The notes under the pieces were generated by a model. It worked only from the letters and a program-made list of their open reading frames with translations. It searched no databases and was not told where the DNA came from. The translations under genes were made by a program, and so were the position numbers. From assembly GCA_937923575.1 (NCBI GenBank), contig CALDUL010000034.1, positions 1-41,262 on the forward strand: a DNA stretch of 41,262 nt, given 5' to 3'. The stretch comes from an uncultured Algimonas sp. Its GTDB lineage: Bacteria; Pseudomonadota; Alphaproteobacteria; Caulobacterales; Maricaulaceae. Below, one piece after another: positions 33,413 to 41,262 of the stretch (positions are counted from its first letter, which is position 1; the number at the start of each line of letters is the position of its first letter).

Positions 33413-34909
33413 ATGACCGACATTCTGCCTTTTGCCGTGACTGAAACCATTGATGTCGAGTTCGTCTCCGACGCCGCCGCGACCGAAGGCGCTGCGCTTG
33501 TAATCGCGACCAAGGGCAAGTTCGGGCCGCACTACACCCATGCGGGCCTGGACGCCGTGGCAAAGGCCACAGGATTTTCGAATAAAACAGGCCAGACATT
33601 CTCGACCTATGCAGCCGACGGCAATAGTGCCGTGCGCGTCTTCGTGCAGGCGCGCGGCTCGAATGATGTGTTCGATTACGAAATGGCGGTCGCGAAAACA
33701 GCCAAGGCGCTGCGCGGCTCCGGCACGGGCTCGCTCACCGTGCATCTTGCGGGATCTGATTCGTCGCCGGACGATGCCGCCCGCGCGGCGGTCGGCGCTC
33801 GGCTCGCGACCTATTCCTTCAACCGTCACAAATCCAAAGCGACAGCGCCGAAGAAACCCGCGCTGAAGCGCGTCCGCATCGCATGCGACGACCCGGCGGC
33901 GGCGCGCGATGCCTATGACAATTACTACGGGCCCGTGACCGACGGCATCGTGTTTGCGCGCGATCTGGTGAACGAGCCGCCGAACGTCATCTACCCAGAG
34001 AATTACGCCGCGCGCCTGCGGGGCCTGACGGATCTCGGTGTCGAGGTCGAGGTTCTTGGCGAAGCGGAAATGGAAGAGCTTGGCATGCATTCGCTGCTGG
34101 GTGTCGGCAAGGGCTCGACCCGCGACAGCCAGCTGGTCGTGATGCGCTGGAATGGCGGCAAGGACGGAGACGCCCCCGCCATGATCGTCGGCAAGGGCGT
34201 GACGTTCGACAGCGGCGGCATCAGCCTGAAACCCGGCGCCAACATGTGGGACATGAAGGGCGACATGGGCGGCTCGGCAGCGGTCTCCGGTTCCATGATG
34301 GCGCTGGCCAAGCGCAAGGCGAAGGCCAATGTCATTGGCATCGTCGGCCTGGTCGAGAACATGCCCGATGGATCGGCGCAGAACCCCGGCGACATCGTCA
34401 CCTCCATGTCCGGTCAGACCATTGAAGTCCAGAACACGGACGCGGAAGGCCGCCTCGTGCTGGCCGACGCGCTCCACTACGGCATTACCAAATACAAACC
34501 CGCGGCCTGCGTCGATCTCGCCACACTCACGGGTGCGATCATCGTTTCGCTCGGCCATGAACACGCCGGGCTGTTCTCCAATGACGACGGTCTTGCCGAA
34601 CAGCTCAGCCTCGCGGGCGAAGCCTCCACGGACAAGATCTGGCGTCTGCCGATGGGCGAGAGCTACGACAAGCTGCTCAATAGCCCCAATGCCGATATGA
34701 AGAACATCGGTGGCCGCGCGGCGGGCTCGATCACGGCGGCGCAGTTCCTGAAGCGCTTTGTCGGCAAGGACACGCCCTGGGCGCACCTCGACATCGCTGG
34801 CACGGGCATGAAGCCATCCGGTCGCCACGACGCGCGCGAGAGCACGTTTGGGACTGGCTTCGGCGTGCGGCTGCTGAACCGCTGGATTGCGTCGAACTAC
34901 GAAGGCTAG
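33413..34909 (+). CDS. pepA: Leucyl aminopeptidase (M17)
   Basis: Two-metal cytosolic aminopeptidase, hexameric in the family. It has 498 residues. The N-terminal macrodomain-like part (1-165) is followed by the catalytic domain with GKGVTFDSGGISLKP (metal ligands Lys and Asp), DMKGDMGGSAAV and the signature NTDAEGRL containing the ligands Asp and Glu and the catalytic Arg. No signal peptide. In Alphaproteobacteria pepA typically precedes holC, as here, with one base between them. Confidence 0.96.
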   Translation: MTDILPFAVTETIDVEFVSDAAATEGAALVIATKGKFGPHYTHAGLDAVAKATGFSNKTGQTFSTYAADGNSAVRVFVQARGSNDVFDYEMAVAKTAKALRGSGTGSLTVHLAGSDSSPDDAARAAVGARLATYSFNRHKSKATAPKKPALKRVRIACDDPAAARDAYDNYYGPVTDGIVFARDLVNEPPNVIYPENYAARLRGLTDLGVEVEVLGEAEMEELGMHSLLGVGKGSTRDSQLVVMRWNGGKDGDAPAMIVGKGVTFDSGGISLKPGANMWDMKGDMGGSAAVSGSMMALAKRKAKANVIGIVGLVENMPDGSAQNPGDIVTSMSGQTIEVQNTDAEGRLVLADALHYGITKYKPAACVDLATLTGAIIVSLGHEHAGLFSNDDGLAEQLSLAGEASTDKIWRLPMGESYDKLLNSPNADMKNIGGRAAGSITAAQFLKRFVGKDTPWAHLDIAGTGMKPSGRHDARESTFGTGFGVRLLNRWIASNYEG

Positions 34910-34910
34910 C

Positions 34911-35360
34911 GTGGCCGAATACTGGTTCTACCACCTCGAAGCCTCGACGCTGCAGCAGGTTCTGCCGGACCTGCTCGGCAAGACGTTGGGCAAGGGGTGG
35001 CGGGCGATGGTGCGGCTGCCGGACGGGGCGAACTTGTCCGAATGGGACGACTTTCTCTGGACCTTTCGCGACGACAGCTTCCTGCCGCATGGGCGGGAGG
35101 ATCAGGGCCGCGCGGACCAGCAGCCGGTGCTGCTTGCCAACGGTGCGAAGACGGCGGAGGGCTTCCACGCGGTGTTTGTCGTGGACGGAGCCGAGATCGA
35201 ACCAGGACCGGAGACCGAGCGGGTCATGGTCATGATCGATGGGCGCTCGTCTGAGGCCGTGTCTCGGGAGCGCGCGCGGTGGAAACGCCTATCCGCGACG
35301 GACGCCAAGCTGTCCTACTGGCAGCAGGGCGAGCGCGGGGGCTGGGAGAAGAAGGCCTAG
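34911..35360 (+). CDS. holC: DNA polymerase III chi subunit
   Basis: Clamp-loader accessory protein linking polymerase III to single-strand-binding protein. It has 149 residues, normal for alphaproteobacterial HolC. It begins MAEYWFYHLEASTLQQVLPDLLGKTL, with WRAMVRL, LWTFRDDSFLPHG, QPVLL and FHAVFVVDGAE as expected. GTG 34911 is the start, one base after the pepA stop, so it is translated by coupling; no separate ribosome site is evident. Its stop overlaps that of convergent purD by three bases. Confidence 0.93.
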   Translation: MAEYWFYHLEASTLQQVLPDLLGKTLGKGWRAMVRLPDGANLSEWDDFLWTFRDDSFLPHGREDQGRADQQPVLLANGAKTAEGFHAVFVVDGAEIEPGPETERVMVMIDGRSSEAVSRERARWKRLSATDAKLSYWQQGERGGWEKKA

Positions 35361-36643
35361 AGCGCCCGATGCGCGATGTCGGTGCGGAACTGCTTTTGGC
35401 TCCACTTGATGTCCTCGACAGCCGCATAGGCCGCGTCCACCGCCTCTCGCAGCGTCTCTCCCGAAGCGGTCACATTCAGCACCCGCCCGCCATTGGCTTT
35501 GAGCTTGCCGCAATTGCGCCCGCGCCGCGTGCCGGCATGGAAGACGACGATGCCGTCGCGCTCATTGACCTCTTCGACGCCGTTGATGATCGAGCCTTTT
35601 TTGTAAGCGCCCGGATAGCCCTTGGCGGCGAGCACGACATTGACGACTGGATCGTCGAGCCATGCGGGGGCCTTGGCCGTATTCAGCTTGCCCTCGACGG
35701 CAGCGAGCAGCAGCGGGAGAAGATCGGATTGAAGGCGGCGCATCAGGACTTGGCATTCCGGGTCACCAAAACGGACGTTGTACTCGATTAGTTTCGGGCC
35801 TTCATCGGTGATCATCAGCCCGGCGAACAGCACACCGGTGAAGGGCGCGCCGTCCTTTTTCATGCCGTGCAGGGTCGGTGCGATGATGGTCTGCATGACG
35901 TCGGTCATCATCTGCTTGGTAAAGACGGGGGCGGGAGAGTAGGCGCCCATGCCGCCCGTATTGGGACCCTTGTCGCCGTCCTCTGCACGCTTATGGTCCT
36001 GCGCGCCAAGCAGTGGGATCGCCGTCTCTCCATCGCAGAGCGCGAAAAAGCTGACTTCCTGGCCCGTCATGAATTCCTCGATGACGACTTTAGCCGAGGC
36101 GTCACCGAATTTGCCGGAGAAGAACTCGTCCAGCTCGGACTTTGCGGTGCTCAAGTCTTCGGCGATCACCACACCCTTGCCCGCCGCCAGCCCGTCGGCC
36201 TTCAGCACATAGGGCGCGCTCATCGTGTCGAGATGGGCCTTGGCCGCCTCAGATTCGGTGAAGACACCATACGCGGCCGTCGGAATCTGATAGCGGTCGC
36301 AGAAATCCTTGGTGAAGGCCTTGGAGCTCTCCAGCATGGCGGCCGCTTCCGTGGGGCCGAAGACCTTGACGTCGCGCTCGTGCAGAACGTCGACCAGACC
36401 CATGGCGAGCGGCTGTTCCGGGCCTACGACGACGAGGTCATAGCCGCCGCGGTCGATCAGGCCGAGCAGGCCGATCATGTCGTCGGCTTTGACGTCGACG
36501 ACCGCGCAAACCTCCGCGATGCCCGCATTGCCGGGCGCACAGGTCAGCTCTCCAAGCAGCGGGCTCTGCGCGAGCTTCCACGCCAGCGCATGTTCGCGAC
36601 CGCCGGAGCCAATGAGAAGGACGTTGAGTTTATCGCTAGCCAT
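35357..36643 (-). CDS. purD: Phosphoribosylamine-glycine ligase
   Basis: ATP-grasp enzyme making glycinamide ribonucleotide, the second step of purine synthesis. It has 428 residues. It starts with GSGGREHALAWKL, followed by GPEQPLAMGLVD, the ATP-grasp core (VLKADGLAAGKGVV, IEEFMTGQEVSFFAL) and NVRFGDPECQVLM. All family landmarks are intact. It lies 18 bases downstream of the glutamine amidotransferase gene, so the two are probably co-transcribed. Confidence 0.97.
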   Translation of the reverse strand: MASDKLNVLLIGSGGREHALAWKLAQSPLLGELTCAPGNAGIAEVCAVVDVKADDMIGLLGLIDRGGYDLVVVGPEQPLAMGLVDVLHERDVKVFGPTEAAAMLESSKAFTKDFCDRYQIPTAAYGVFTESEAAKAHLDTMSAPYVLKADGLAAGKGVVIAEDLSTAKSELDEFFSGKFGDASAKVVIEEFMTGQEVSFFALCDGETAIPLLGAQDHKRAEDGDKGPNTGGMGAYSPAPVFTKQMMTDVMQTIIAPTLHGMKKDGAPFTGVLFAGLMITDEGPKLIEYNVRFGDPECQVLMRRLQSDLLPLLLAAVEGKLNTAKAPAWLDDPVVNVVLAAKGYPGAYKKGSIINGVEEVNERDGIVVFHAGTRRGRNCGKLKANGGRVLNVTASGETLREAVDAAYAAVEDIKWSQKQFRTDIAHRAL

Positions 36644-36661
36644 GAGTGGCCACCTAAGCCC

Positions 36662-37420
36662 TCACGCCGCTTTTGTCAGCCCGCGCGCCACTATCTTGCC
36701 GTCGCGTATCCACAGTAACGCGCCGCGCTCCAACGCGGTGTCGTCGTCTGCCATCGGCTCGGATGACAGGCGAATGCGGTCTTCGCTCTGCGCCATGAAA
36801 AGTCCGGGATCGTCGGCAATCTCTTCGCCGACTTGCGTGCGGCGATGGACATGGACGAAGACGTTGCGCTCCAGCCCGACGATGAAATTGCCGATGCCCA
36901 TATAGCGCATGCGCTGCGCCCAATCCTGAAAGATCGGCCAGGCCGCCTCGATGTCCTTTGCCGCTTCGAGATCGCGCTGCAGTATATGAGCGCCGCCTTC
37001 ACTATCGGCCGTTCCCTTGCGCGGGTCGTGGCCAAATTCCTGAAGCAGCCGCGTCTCCATGCCCTTGAGCTCGCCATTATGCATGAAGATGCCAGCGGCC
37101 GCATTCGGCAGCGGCCAGCAAATATGGTAGGGTTGGGTGTTCTCCATCGACCGCCCGCCGCTTGACGCCGCGCGCAGATGCAACAGCCAGACAGGCGCGT
37201 CATGCGCCGCGTCGAGCTGGGTTTCGTAGAGGGGGTTTCCGTGGGCGAGCTGGTCGAGCTTTACGATCTCGTACTGTTTGCGCTCGTCCTGCTCATCAAG
37301 CCACGCCATGCCCCAGCCTTCCTGATTGGTCCACGGTATGCCGCCGTGGCGTTCAAGCGTGCGCAGGTCGTCCCCCGGGAAGTGAGGTGTGGCGGAGGAA
37401 GAGAGGTAGAGTTCGCACAT
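36662..37420 (-). CDS. Class II glutamine amidotransferase domain protein
   Basis: A 252-residue stand-alone Ntn-type glutamine amidotransferase of the YafJ/EgtC-like group. The start Met is followed directly by Cys2, the expected N-terminal nucleophile after Met removal. LLHLRAASSG (the conserved Arg), HNGEL and DSEGGAHIL match the family. There is no synthase domain, so it must work with a partner or as a glutaminase-like enzyme; the acceptor is unknown. Directly upstream of purD. Confidence 0.85.
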   Translation of the reverse strand: MCELYLSSSATPHFPGDDLRTLERHGGIPWTNQEGWGMAWLDEQDERKQYEIVKLDQLAHGNPLYETQLDAAHDAPVWLLHLRAASSGGRSMENTQPYHICWPLPNAAAGIFMHNGELKGMETRLLQEFGHDPRKGTADSEGGAHILQRDLEAAKDIEAAWPIFQDWAQRMRYMGIGNFIVGLERNVFVHVHRRTQVGEEIADDPGLFMAQSEDRIRLSSEPMADDDTALERGALLWIRDGKIVARGLTKAA

Positions 37421-37488
37421 TACAACAGAAGCGCGTGGGCGAAGTGAAAGTTGCGGGCAAACGCGCGCCGGTGACGACAGGAGCGACT

Positions 37489-37881
37489 TTAATCGTCCAC
37501 CACAGTGTCGACCGAATAAGGATCGGTCCGTTCACGCTCGATCCGCTTGCGCGTCTCTTCCGTCGTGTCGATCCCATAGGGACCAAAACCGATCCCGATT
37601 TGAGGTTTGCCGCGAATATCGTCGGGTTGCTTCGGCAATGGCTTGGCGAGCCGTTCGAGCTGGCGCAGCCGTGCGGCGTTGCGGTCCGCGTCCGTGTCGA
37701 GACGCTCTTCTTCGGTATAGACGCCGGTCGTGCGCAGCGGGTCCGGAGCGGTCGCGGCGCAAGGTCGTTCCACCGTGCGCCCTAGCGCGTCGACGCCGGA
37801 GCAGGTGAGGGTCTGGGCCGTCTGGGCGTAAGCGGGCATGCCGAACGCGGCGAAGGCGAGGAGTGCGAGGCGAAGCTTCAT
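37489..37881 (-). CDS. Small secreted protein of unknown function
   Basis: A 130-residue protein with a signal peptide (1-19, ending PAYAQ). The mature protein has two cysteines (LTCSGVDALGRTVERPCAA), then a charged segment (TEEERLDTDADRNAARLRQLERLAKPLP) and an acidic tail. No domain recognised. It sits between folE and the amidotransferase gene, all minus strand, and may share their transcript. Function unknown. Confidence 0.7.
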   Translation of the reverse strand: MKLRLALLAFAAFGMPAYAQTAQTLTCSGVDALGRTVERPCAATAPDPLRTTGVYTEEERLDTDADRNAARLRQLERLAKPLPKQPDDIRGKPQIGIGFGPYGIDTTEETRKRIERERTDPYSVDTVVDD

Positions 37882-37932
37882 GGGAAGCGCCTGTGCGCAC
37901 GATGTCTTGTCGTCAACTTAAGGACAGGACAG

Positions 37933-38532
37933 CTACCGCCCGGTCAGGCGCAGGAAACGGTCCTGCAGGGCAGCGTCGGACTTGAACGCGCCGGTAAAGC
38001 TCGTCGTGATGGTCGATACATCCGGGTGATGGACGCCGCGCGTGCTCATGCACTGGTGCACGGCGTCGATCATCACGGCGGTGCCTCTGGGGGCCAGCGC
38101 GCTCTCGATGGCGTCGCTGATCTGCGCTGTCATGGTCTCCTGCGTCTGCAGCCGCTTGGCGTAGACTTCGACGACCTTGACCAGCTTGGAGATTCCGACG
38201 ACGCGGTCCGTCGGCAGATAGGCGACCCAGGCCTTGCCGAGAAACGGCGCCATGTGGTGCTCGCAATGGGACTCCACGTCGATATCGCGTAGCACGACCA
38301 TATCGTCATAGCCGGACACGTCCTCGAATGTGCGTGACAGCGCCTCTGCCGGGTCCTGGTCATAACCGCGGAACCACTCGCGATAGGCGTTGATCACGCG
38401 CTTGGGCGTGTCGATCAGCCCCTCGCGCGCCGGGTCATCGCCCGCCCAGGCGATCAGCGTGCGGACGGCGTCCATCGCCTCTTCGGGCGTCGGCCGTGTG
38501 GACGAAACAGGCTTGAGGTCGGGTTGGCTCAT
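37933..38532 (-). CDS. folE: GTP cyclohydrolase I
   Basis: Zinc enzyme that opens the purine ring of GTP to start folate synthesis. It has 199 residues. The zinc ligands are visible in ESHCEHHMAPF (Cys and His) and VHQCMSTRGVHHP (Cys); YLPTDRVVGISKLVKVVEVYAKRLQTQE is the family core. The start at ATG 38532 fits family length; the frame is open upstream but not gene-like. 51 bases separate it from the next minus gene. Confidence 0.96.
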   Translation of the reverse strand: MSQPDLKPVSSTRPTPEEAMDAVRTLIAWAGDDPAREGLIDTPKRVINAYREWFRGYDQDPAEALSRTFEDVSGYDDMVVLRDIDVESHCEHHMAPFLGKAWVAYLPTDRVVGISKLVKVVEVYAKRLQTQETMTAQISDAIESALAPRGTAVMIDAVHQCMSTRGVHHPDVSTITTSFTGAFKSDAALQDRFLRLTGR

Positions 38533-38722
38533 GGCGGCGATATAGGGGGCGAAGGGCGCAGACGTAAGGGACAAAACGGTCCGGCATCGCTGCGAAAACA
38601 GCGCACCGACTTTAGCTGCAGGCAAGGAATTTGGAACGATCTGCCGTCTCGCCCCGTTGATAATATGCGGGAACACCGATATCTCAGCTTATTTAACCAG
38701 TTGAAATGTTATTGTTTTCGCC

Positions 38723-38738
38723 TTGGCAATCCTGCCAA
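38723..38738. promoter_or_regulatory. Perfect inverted repeat upstream of secreted repeat protein
   Basis: TTGGCA-ATCC-TGCCAA, a perfect 6+6 dyad 24 bases before ATG 38762, in an AT-rich spacer. It could be a repressor operator or a leader hairpin. Confidence 0.45.
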
Positions 38739-38761
38739 ACGCTAGACGAAAGACCATTTTT

Positions 38762-39241
38762 ATGACCGCCCTTAAGACCGTACTGATTTCTGCCGCTGCT
38801 CTCGCAGTCGCAATGCCCGCCCTCGCCGGCGACGGTCACTCCCAATACAAGACGACGACGCAGATGCAGACCAAGACATCCGCGCCCATGACCGACACAG
38901 CCATGACCGATACGGCCATGACCACGACCGCCAACACCGCCGTGATGGGCAGTGTCGAGATGGCACCCTCGAAGGTGAACGACACCGTCGGCGAAATTCT
39001 ACAAGCGGATGGTGACGCCGACCGCGAAATGGATAGCAAGATCATCGTCGCCGGTGACCAGCAGGTCGAAGACGACCGCTTTCGCAGCATCGACGATGAC
39101 GGCATGATCCGCGACAATGCGATCGTCGTGCCCGGTTCGAACAACACACTGACGACCGTGACCTGCCCTGCAGGCACCGAAGCGCAAGTGGACATGACCT
39201 GTCTGATCACGGGTGACTATATCGCCGATATCGACGGCTAA
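38762..39241 (+). CDS. Secreted acidic protein with MTDTA repeats
   Basis: A 159-residue protein with a signal peptide (1-22, cleavage after PALA). The mature part starts with Thr/Gln/Met-rich sequence containing the short repeat MTDTAMTDTAMTTTA (about 42-56). It becomes strongly acidic (ADGDADREMD, VEDDRFRSIDDDG) and ends with two cysteines (TVTCPAGTEAQVDMTC) that may form a disulfide. No known domain. The start at 38762 is chosen for the signal peptide; the frame upstream is open by chance. A long-stem terminator follows, so it is a single-gene unit. Confidence 0.75.
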   Translation: MTALKTVLISAAALAVAMPALAGDGHSQYKTTTQMQTKTSAPMTDTAMTDTAMTTTANTAVMGSVEMAPSKVNDTVGEILQADGDADREMDSKIIVAGDQQVEDDRFRSIDDDGMIRDNAIVVPGSNNTLTTVTCPAGTEAQVDMTCLITGDYIADIDG

Positions 39242-39267
39242 GTCCCACAATCTCGAAGGGGAGAACG

Positions 39268-39297
39268 ACGCCCTCGACCCTTTCGGGTCGGGGGCGT
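39268..39297 (+). terminator. Rho-independent terminator of the secreted repeat protein gene
   Basis: A stem of 13 pairs (ACGCCC-T-CGACCC with GGGTCG-G-GGGCGT) around a TTTC loop, followed by TTATCGTTTT. It lies 27 bases after the stop codon. Confidence 0.88.
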
Positions 39298-39307
39298 TTA
39301 TCGTTTT

Positions 39308-39892
39308 CTACCCGCAGACCATCGGCTCCGTCGTCAGCCCCCAGCGGTTGATCTCCTCGACGCTCATCCAGTGGATGTCGTCTGATCCGGCGGCCTCCGT
39401 ACGGAAGTCGTAAAAATCTGGGTCGATCCCCATGTCTTCGATGAAGCGGCGGCTCATGGCGCGGTGTGGATCAAAGCGCACATCCTGCGCATCGAAGCCC
39501 GTGCCGCCCCAGCTGTGCACACCGATCCGCGCGCCGCATTCCGCCGTGCGTGTCTTTCCGGCCAGGAAGAGATCGACGGCGCCCGAGGCAATCACGCTAT
39601 TCGCGTCCAGATGGGTGTTCAGCTCCGCGCGACGGATCGAGCGCGCAAGGCGGTAGTTGCTCGTCACATCCTTCGTGCCCGGCATATTCTGCAGCACCAG
39701 CGTGTCGACTTCGGGATGATCGGCCACCAGCCCGCGTATGGAGGCCTGGCTGTCGCCGGTGGTCACGCCATTGCCATAGGCGCGCGCGCCATCGACGGAG
39801 AGCTGCAGCAGCCCTTCGCTCGGTGTGCGCAGCAGGGCGCCGCCGATGATGACCAGCGCCGCCGCGCCCAGTCCGACCAGATCCCATCTCAT
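39308..39892 (-). CDS. Membrane-anchored ClpP/SppA-fold protein, copy 2 (COG3904-like)
   Basis: A 194-residue protein with an N-terminal membrane anchor (about 5-21) and a periplasmic domain resembling COG3904, a ClpP/crotonase-fold group. The region after the anchor has VDTLVLQNMPG (equivalent to the Ser-Pro-Gly-Gly loop of the fold), the possible nucleophile S103 in VIASGAVDLFLAG, and H126 in ARIGVHSW. It is clearly a paralogue of the gene just upstream, sharing DLFLAG, ECGARIGVHSW and the surrounding pattern. The start at ATG 39892 follows the upstream stop by 10 bases, so the two form an operon. Activity is unproven. Confidence 0.8.
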   Translation of the reverse strand: MRWDLVGLGAAALVIIGGALLRTPSEGLLQLSVDGARAYGNGVTTGDSQASIRGLVADHPEVDTLVLQNMPGTKDVTSNYRLARSIRRAELNTHLDANSVIASGAVDLFLAGKTRTAECGARIGVHSWGGTGFDAQDVRFDPHRAMSRRFIEDMGIDPDFYDFRTEAAGSDDIHWMSVEEINRWGLTTEPMVCG

Positions 39893-39902
39893 CCGAATGC
39901 CC

Positions 39903-40628
39903 TCATCTGAAGAGGCCGAAAAAGCCCGCGCGTTCACAGGACGCGCCGTCGCCCAGCAGGTCATAGGTCGCAATGTCGTCCGTCGTCAGGAAATAGAGAG
40001 AGCTGTGGGGCGCGGCGTCGCGGGCGAAGCTGTAGAAGCCGTCCGCCACGCCCAGCCTGTCGTGAAAGGCCTCCATCCGGTCCTCCAGCGGGTCGTAGCC
40101 GAGCGTGCGCGGCTCACTTCCGTCCTCGCTGGCCCAGCTGTGCACGCCGATCCGCGCGCCACATTCCATCGACCGCTCTTCGCCCGCCAGGAACAGGTCC
40201 ACCCCGCCGCTCGCGATATAGCTCGTGCGCTCCAGATGAGTGTCGATCCCGCGCGCGCGGATCAGCTCGGCAATTCGGGAGTTCACGCGCAGGTCGGTTG
40301 TGCCCGCCACATTGCGCAGCACGATGGTCTCCAGCTGTGGATTGGCGTTCAGCTGTTCCAGCACGTCGGCGAAACTCTCGCTATCCGTCCCGCCATAGGC
40401 ATAGGCGACCGGACCCTCGACGCGCAGGTTGAAACGGTCGTCCGGGGTGAAGGGCGTCGATAGCGCTTCATAGACGAACATGATCGCCAGCAGCGCGACG
40501 ATGAACAGGCCGATACGTGGGCGGTGCTGCACCGGGCGGCGGGGCAGCTCGTCTTCCGGCTGCCAATCAAAGCCGTGGCCGGCGTCGCGCCACTCATCAC
40601 GCCATCCATCATGGGGGTTCCAAGCCAT
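39903..40628 (-). CDS. Membrane-anchored ClpP/SppA-fold protein, copy 1 (COG3904-like)
   Basis: A 241-residue protein with a charged, Trp-rich cytoplasmic N-terminus (1-38), one membrane helix (about 39-56) and a periplasmic domain. The domain contains LETIVLRNVAG, S140 in YIASGGVDLFLAG (the ASGG step resembles the nucleophile motif of SppA) and H163 in ARIGVHSW. A C-terminal extension (about 170-241) shares a pattern with copy 2. Paralogous to the next gene, with which it forms a two-gene unit. ATG 40628 is divergent from cysS with only 26 bases between start codons, so the promoters must overlap the opposite genes. Substrate unknown. Confidence 0.8.
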   Translation of the reverse strand: MAWNPHDGWRDEWRDAGHGFDWQPEDELPRRPVQHRPRIGLFIVALLAIMFVYEALSTPFTPDDRFNLRVEGPVAYAYGGTDSESFADVLEQLNANPQLETIVLRNVAGTTDLRVNSRIAELIRARGIDTHLERTSYIASGGVDLFLAGEERSMECGARIGVHSWASEDGSEPRTLGYDPLEDRMEAFHDRLGVADGFYSFARDAAPHSSLYFLTTDDIATYDLLGDGASCERAGFFGLFR

Positions 40629-40654
40629 AGAATGAGAATATAGGGAGCGCGGCA

Positions 40655-41262
40655 ATGGAAAACCAAGACGACACCCAAAATCCGCTAAGGCTGTACAACA
40701 GCCTGACGCGCCAAGTGGAGCGGTTTGTCCCGCGCGATCCCGCACGAGTGACGATGTATAATTGCGGGCCGACGGTCTATTCATACGCCCATATCGGCAA
40801 TGCGCGGGCGGCTGTCGTCGCCGACGTGCTCTTCCGCGTGCTGTGCCATATCTACGGCGAAGACGCTGTGCATTATGCGCGGAATATCACGGATGTTGAC
40901 GACAAGATCATCGCGGCAGCGACCGAGCAGGGCGGGCCGATCAGCGAGATCACGGAGAAATACGCAAAGATCTATCAGGACGACCTCGCCGCGCTGAACT
41001 GCCTTCCGCCGACCGTTGAGCCCAAGGCGACCGACCACATCGGCAACATGATCGCGATGATTAGCGAGTTGCTGGAAAAGGGATTCGCTTACGCAACGGA
41101 CGGCCACGTCTTCTTCGACGTGTCTAAATATGACGACTACGGCAAGCTATCCGGCAATACGCTCGACGCGCTGCGCGGCGGCGACCGTGTGGGCGAGGGC
41201 GAAGTCGCGCGCAAACGCAACCCGGCAGACTTCGTGCTTTGGAAGCCGGAGCTGAACGGCGT
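40655..41262 (+). CDS. cysS: Cysteinyl-tRNA synthetase, N-terminal part
   Basis: Class I aminoacyl-tRNA synthetase, cut by the window end after about 202 residues. The zinc ligand C37 (YNCGPTVYSYAHIGNAR) and the HIGN version of the HIGH motif are in place, followed by NITDVDDKII and SKYDDYGKLSG, all diagnostic. ATG 40655 with AGGGAG eight bases upstream is the start. Divergent from the COG3904-like pair. Confidence 0.97.
   Translation, partial: MENQDDTQNPLRLYNSLTRQVERFVPRDPARVTMYNCGPTVYSYAHIGNARAAVVADVLFRVLCHIYGEDAVHYARNITDVDDKIIAAATEQGGPISEITEKYAKIYQDDLAALNCLPPTVEPKATDHIGNMIAMISELLEKGFAYATDGHVFFDVSKYDDYGKLSGNTLDALRGGDRVGEGEVARKRNPADFVLWKPELNG

Noticed and set aside
1-41262. CRISPR array, prophage, insertion sequence or attachment site
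   Set aside because: No regularly spaced repeats, transposase, integrase or flanking duplications were seen, including around the tRNA-Gln gene.

Overview
The window looks like chromosome of a marine-type alphaproteobacterium. The gene order rpsF-rpsR-rplI / fabD-fabG-acpP-fabF-mltG-gmk / rsmA-pdxA-surA-lptG-lptF / pepA-holC is a conserved alphaproteobacterial core block. A perfect CtrA-type TTAA-N7-TTAA site, a DUF2336 gene and the TonB/DUF3450 locus suggest the CtrA-containing Hyphomonadaceae/Maricaulales/Caulobacterales side. There is no 16S gene in the window, so the placement is inference. The DNA is GC-rich, and no phage, IS element or CRISPR array was seen.

Layout. Positions 1-3015: a structured, mostly non-coding left edge, a small secreted protein and the inner-membrane protease SppA (minus strand). 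3255-3329: tRNA-Gln(TTG). 3673-11032: an eight-gene plus-strand energy-transduction locus made of two DUF3450 coiled-coil proteins, a TtpC-like ExbB with a periplasmic extension, a short ExbB, two ExbDs, a short TonB and a periplasmic TPR protein, closed by a good terminator at 11073. Directly after it, 11194-11880 holds a second TonB with its own promoter. Two tandem sites matching the Zur (zinc repressor) consensus overlap or flank that promoter, suggesting a zinc-controlled TonB that shares the constitutive motor.

11996-17106: DUF2336 protein, oligopeptidase B, an EF-hand lipoprotein, a single-domain asparaginase-like protein and panD. 17309-18672: rpsF-rpsR-rplI, with an unusually long L9. 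19054-20715: a large coiled-coil protein divergent from the fatty-acid cluster, with a CtrA-like site between them. 20925-26088: fabD-fabG-acpP-fabF-mltG-gmk, linking acyl-chain synthesis, peptidoglycan strand termination and GMP kinase.

26176-33242 (minus strand): a lipoprotein of unknown function, then lptF-lptG-surA-pdxA-rsmA. lptD, which normally lies between lptG and surA, is absent here. 33413-38532: pepA-holC on plus; folE, a small secreted protein, a class II glutamine amidotransferase and purD on minus. 38762-39241: a secreted Met/Thr/Asp-repeat protein. 39308-40628: a tandem pair of membrane-anchored ClpP/SppA-fold proteins (COG3904-like). 40655-end: the start of cysS.

The observations most worth following up are the Zur-boxed second tonB, the duplicated TonB motor parts with unusual cysteines, the CtrA-like site at fabD, the missing lptD, and the paired COG3904-like genes next to cysS.
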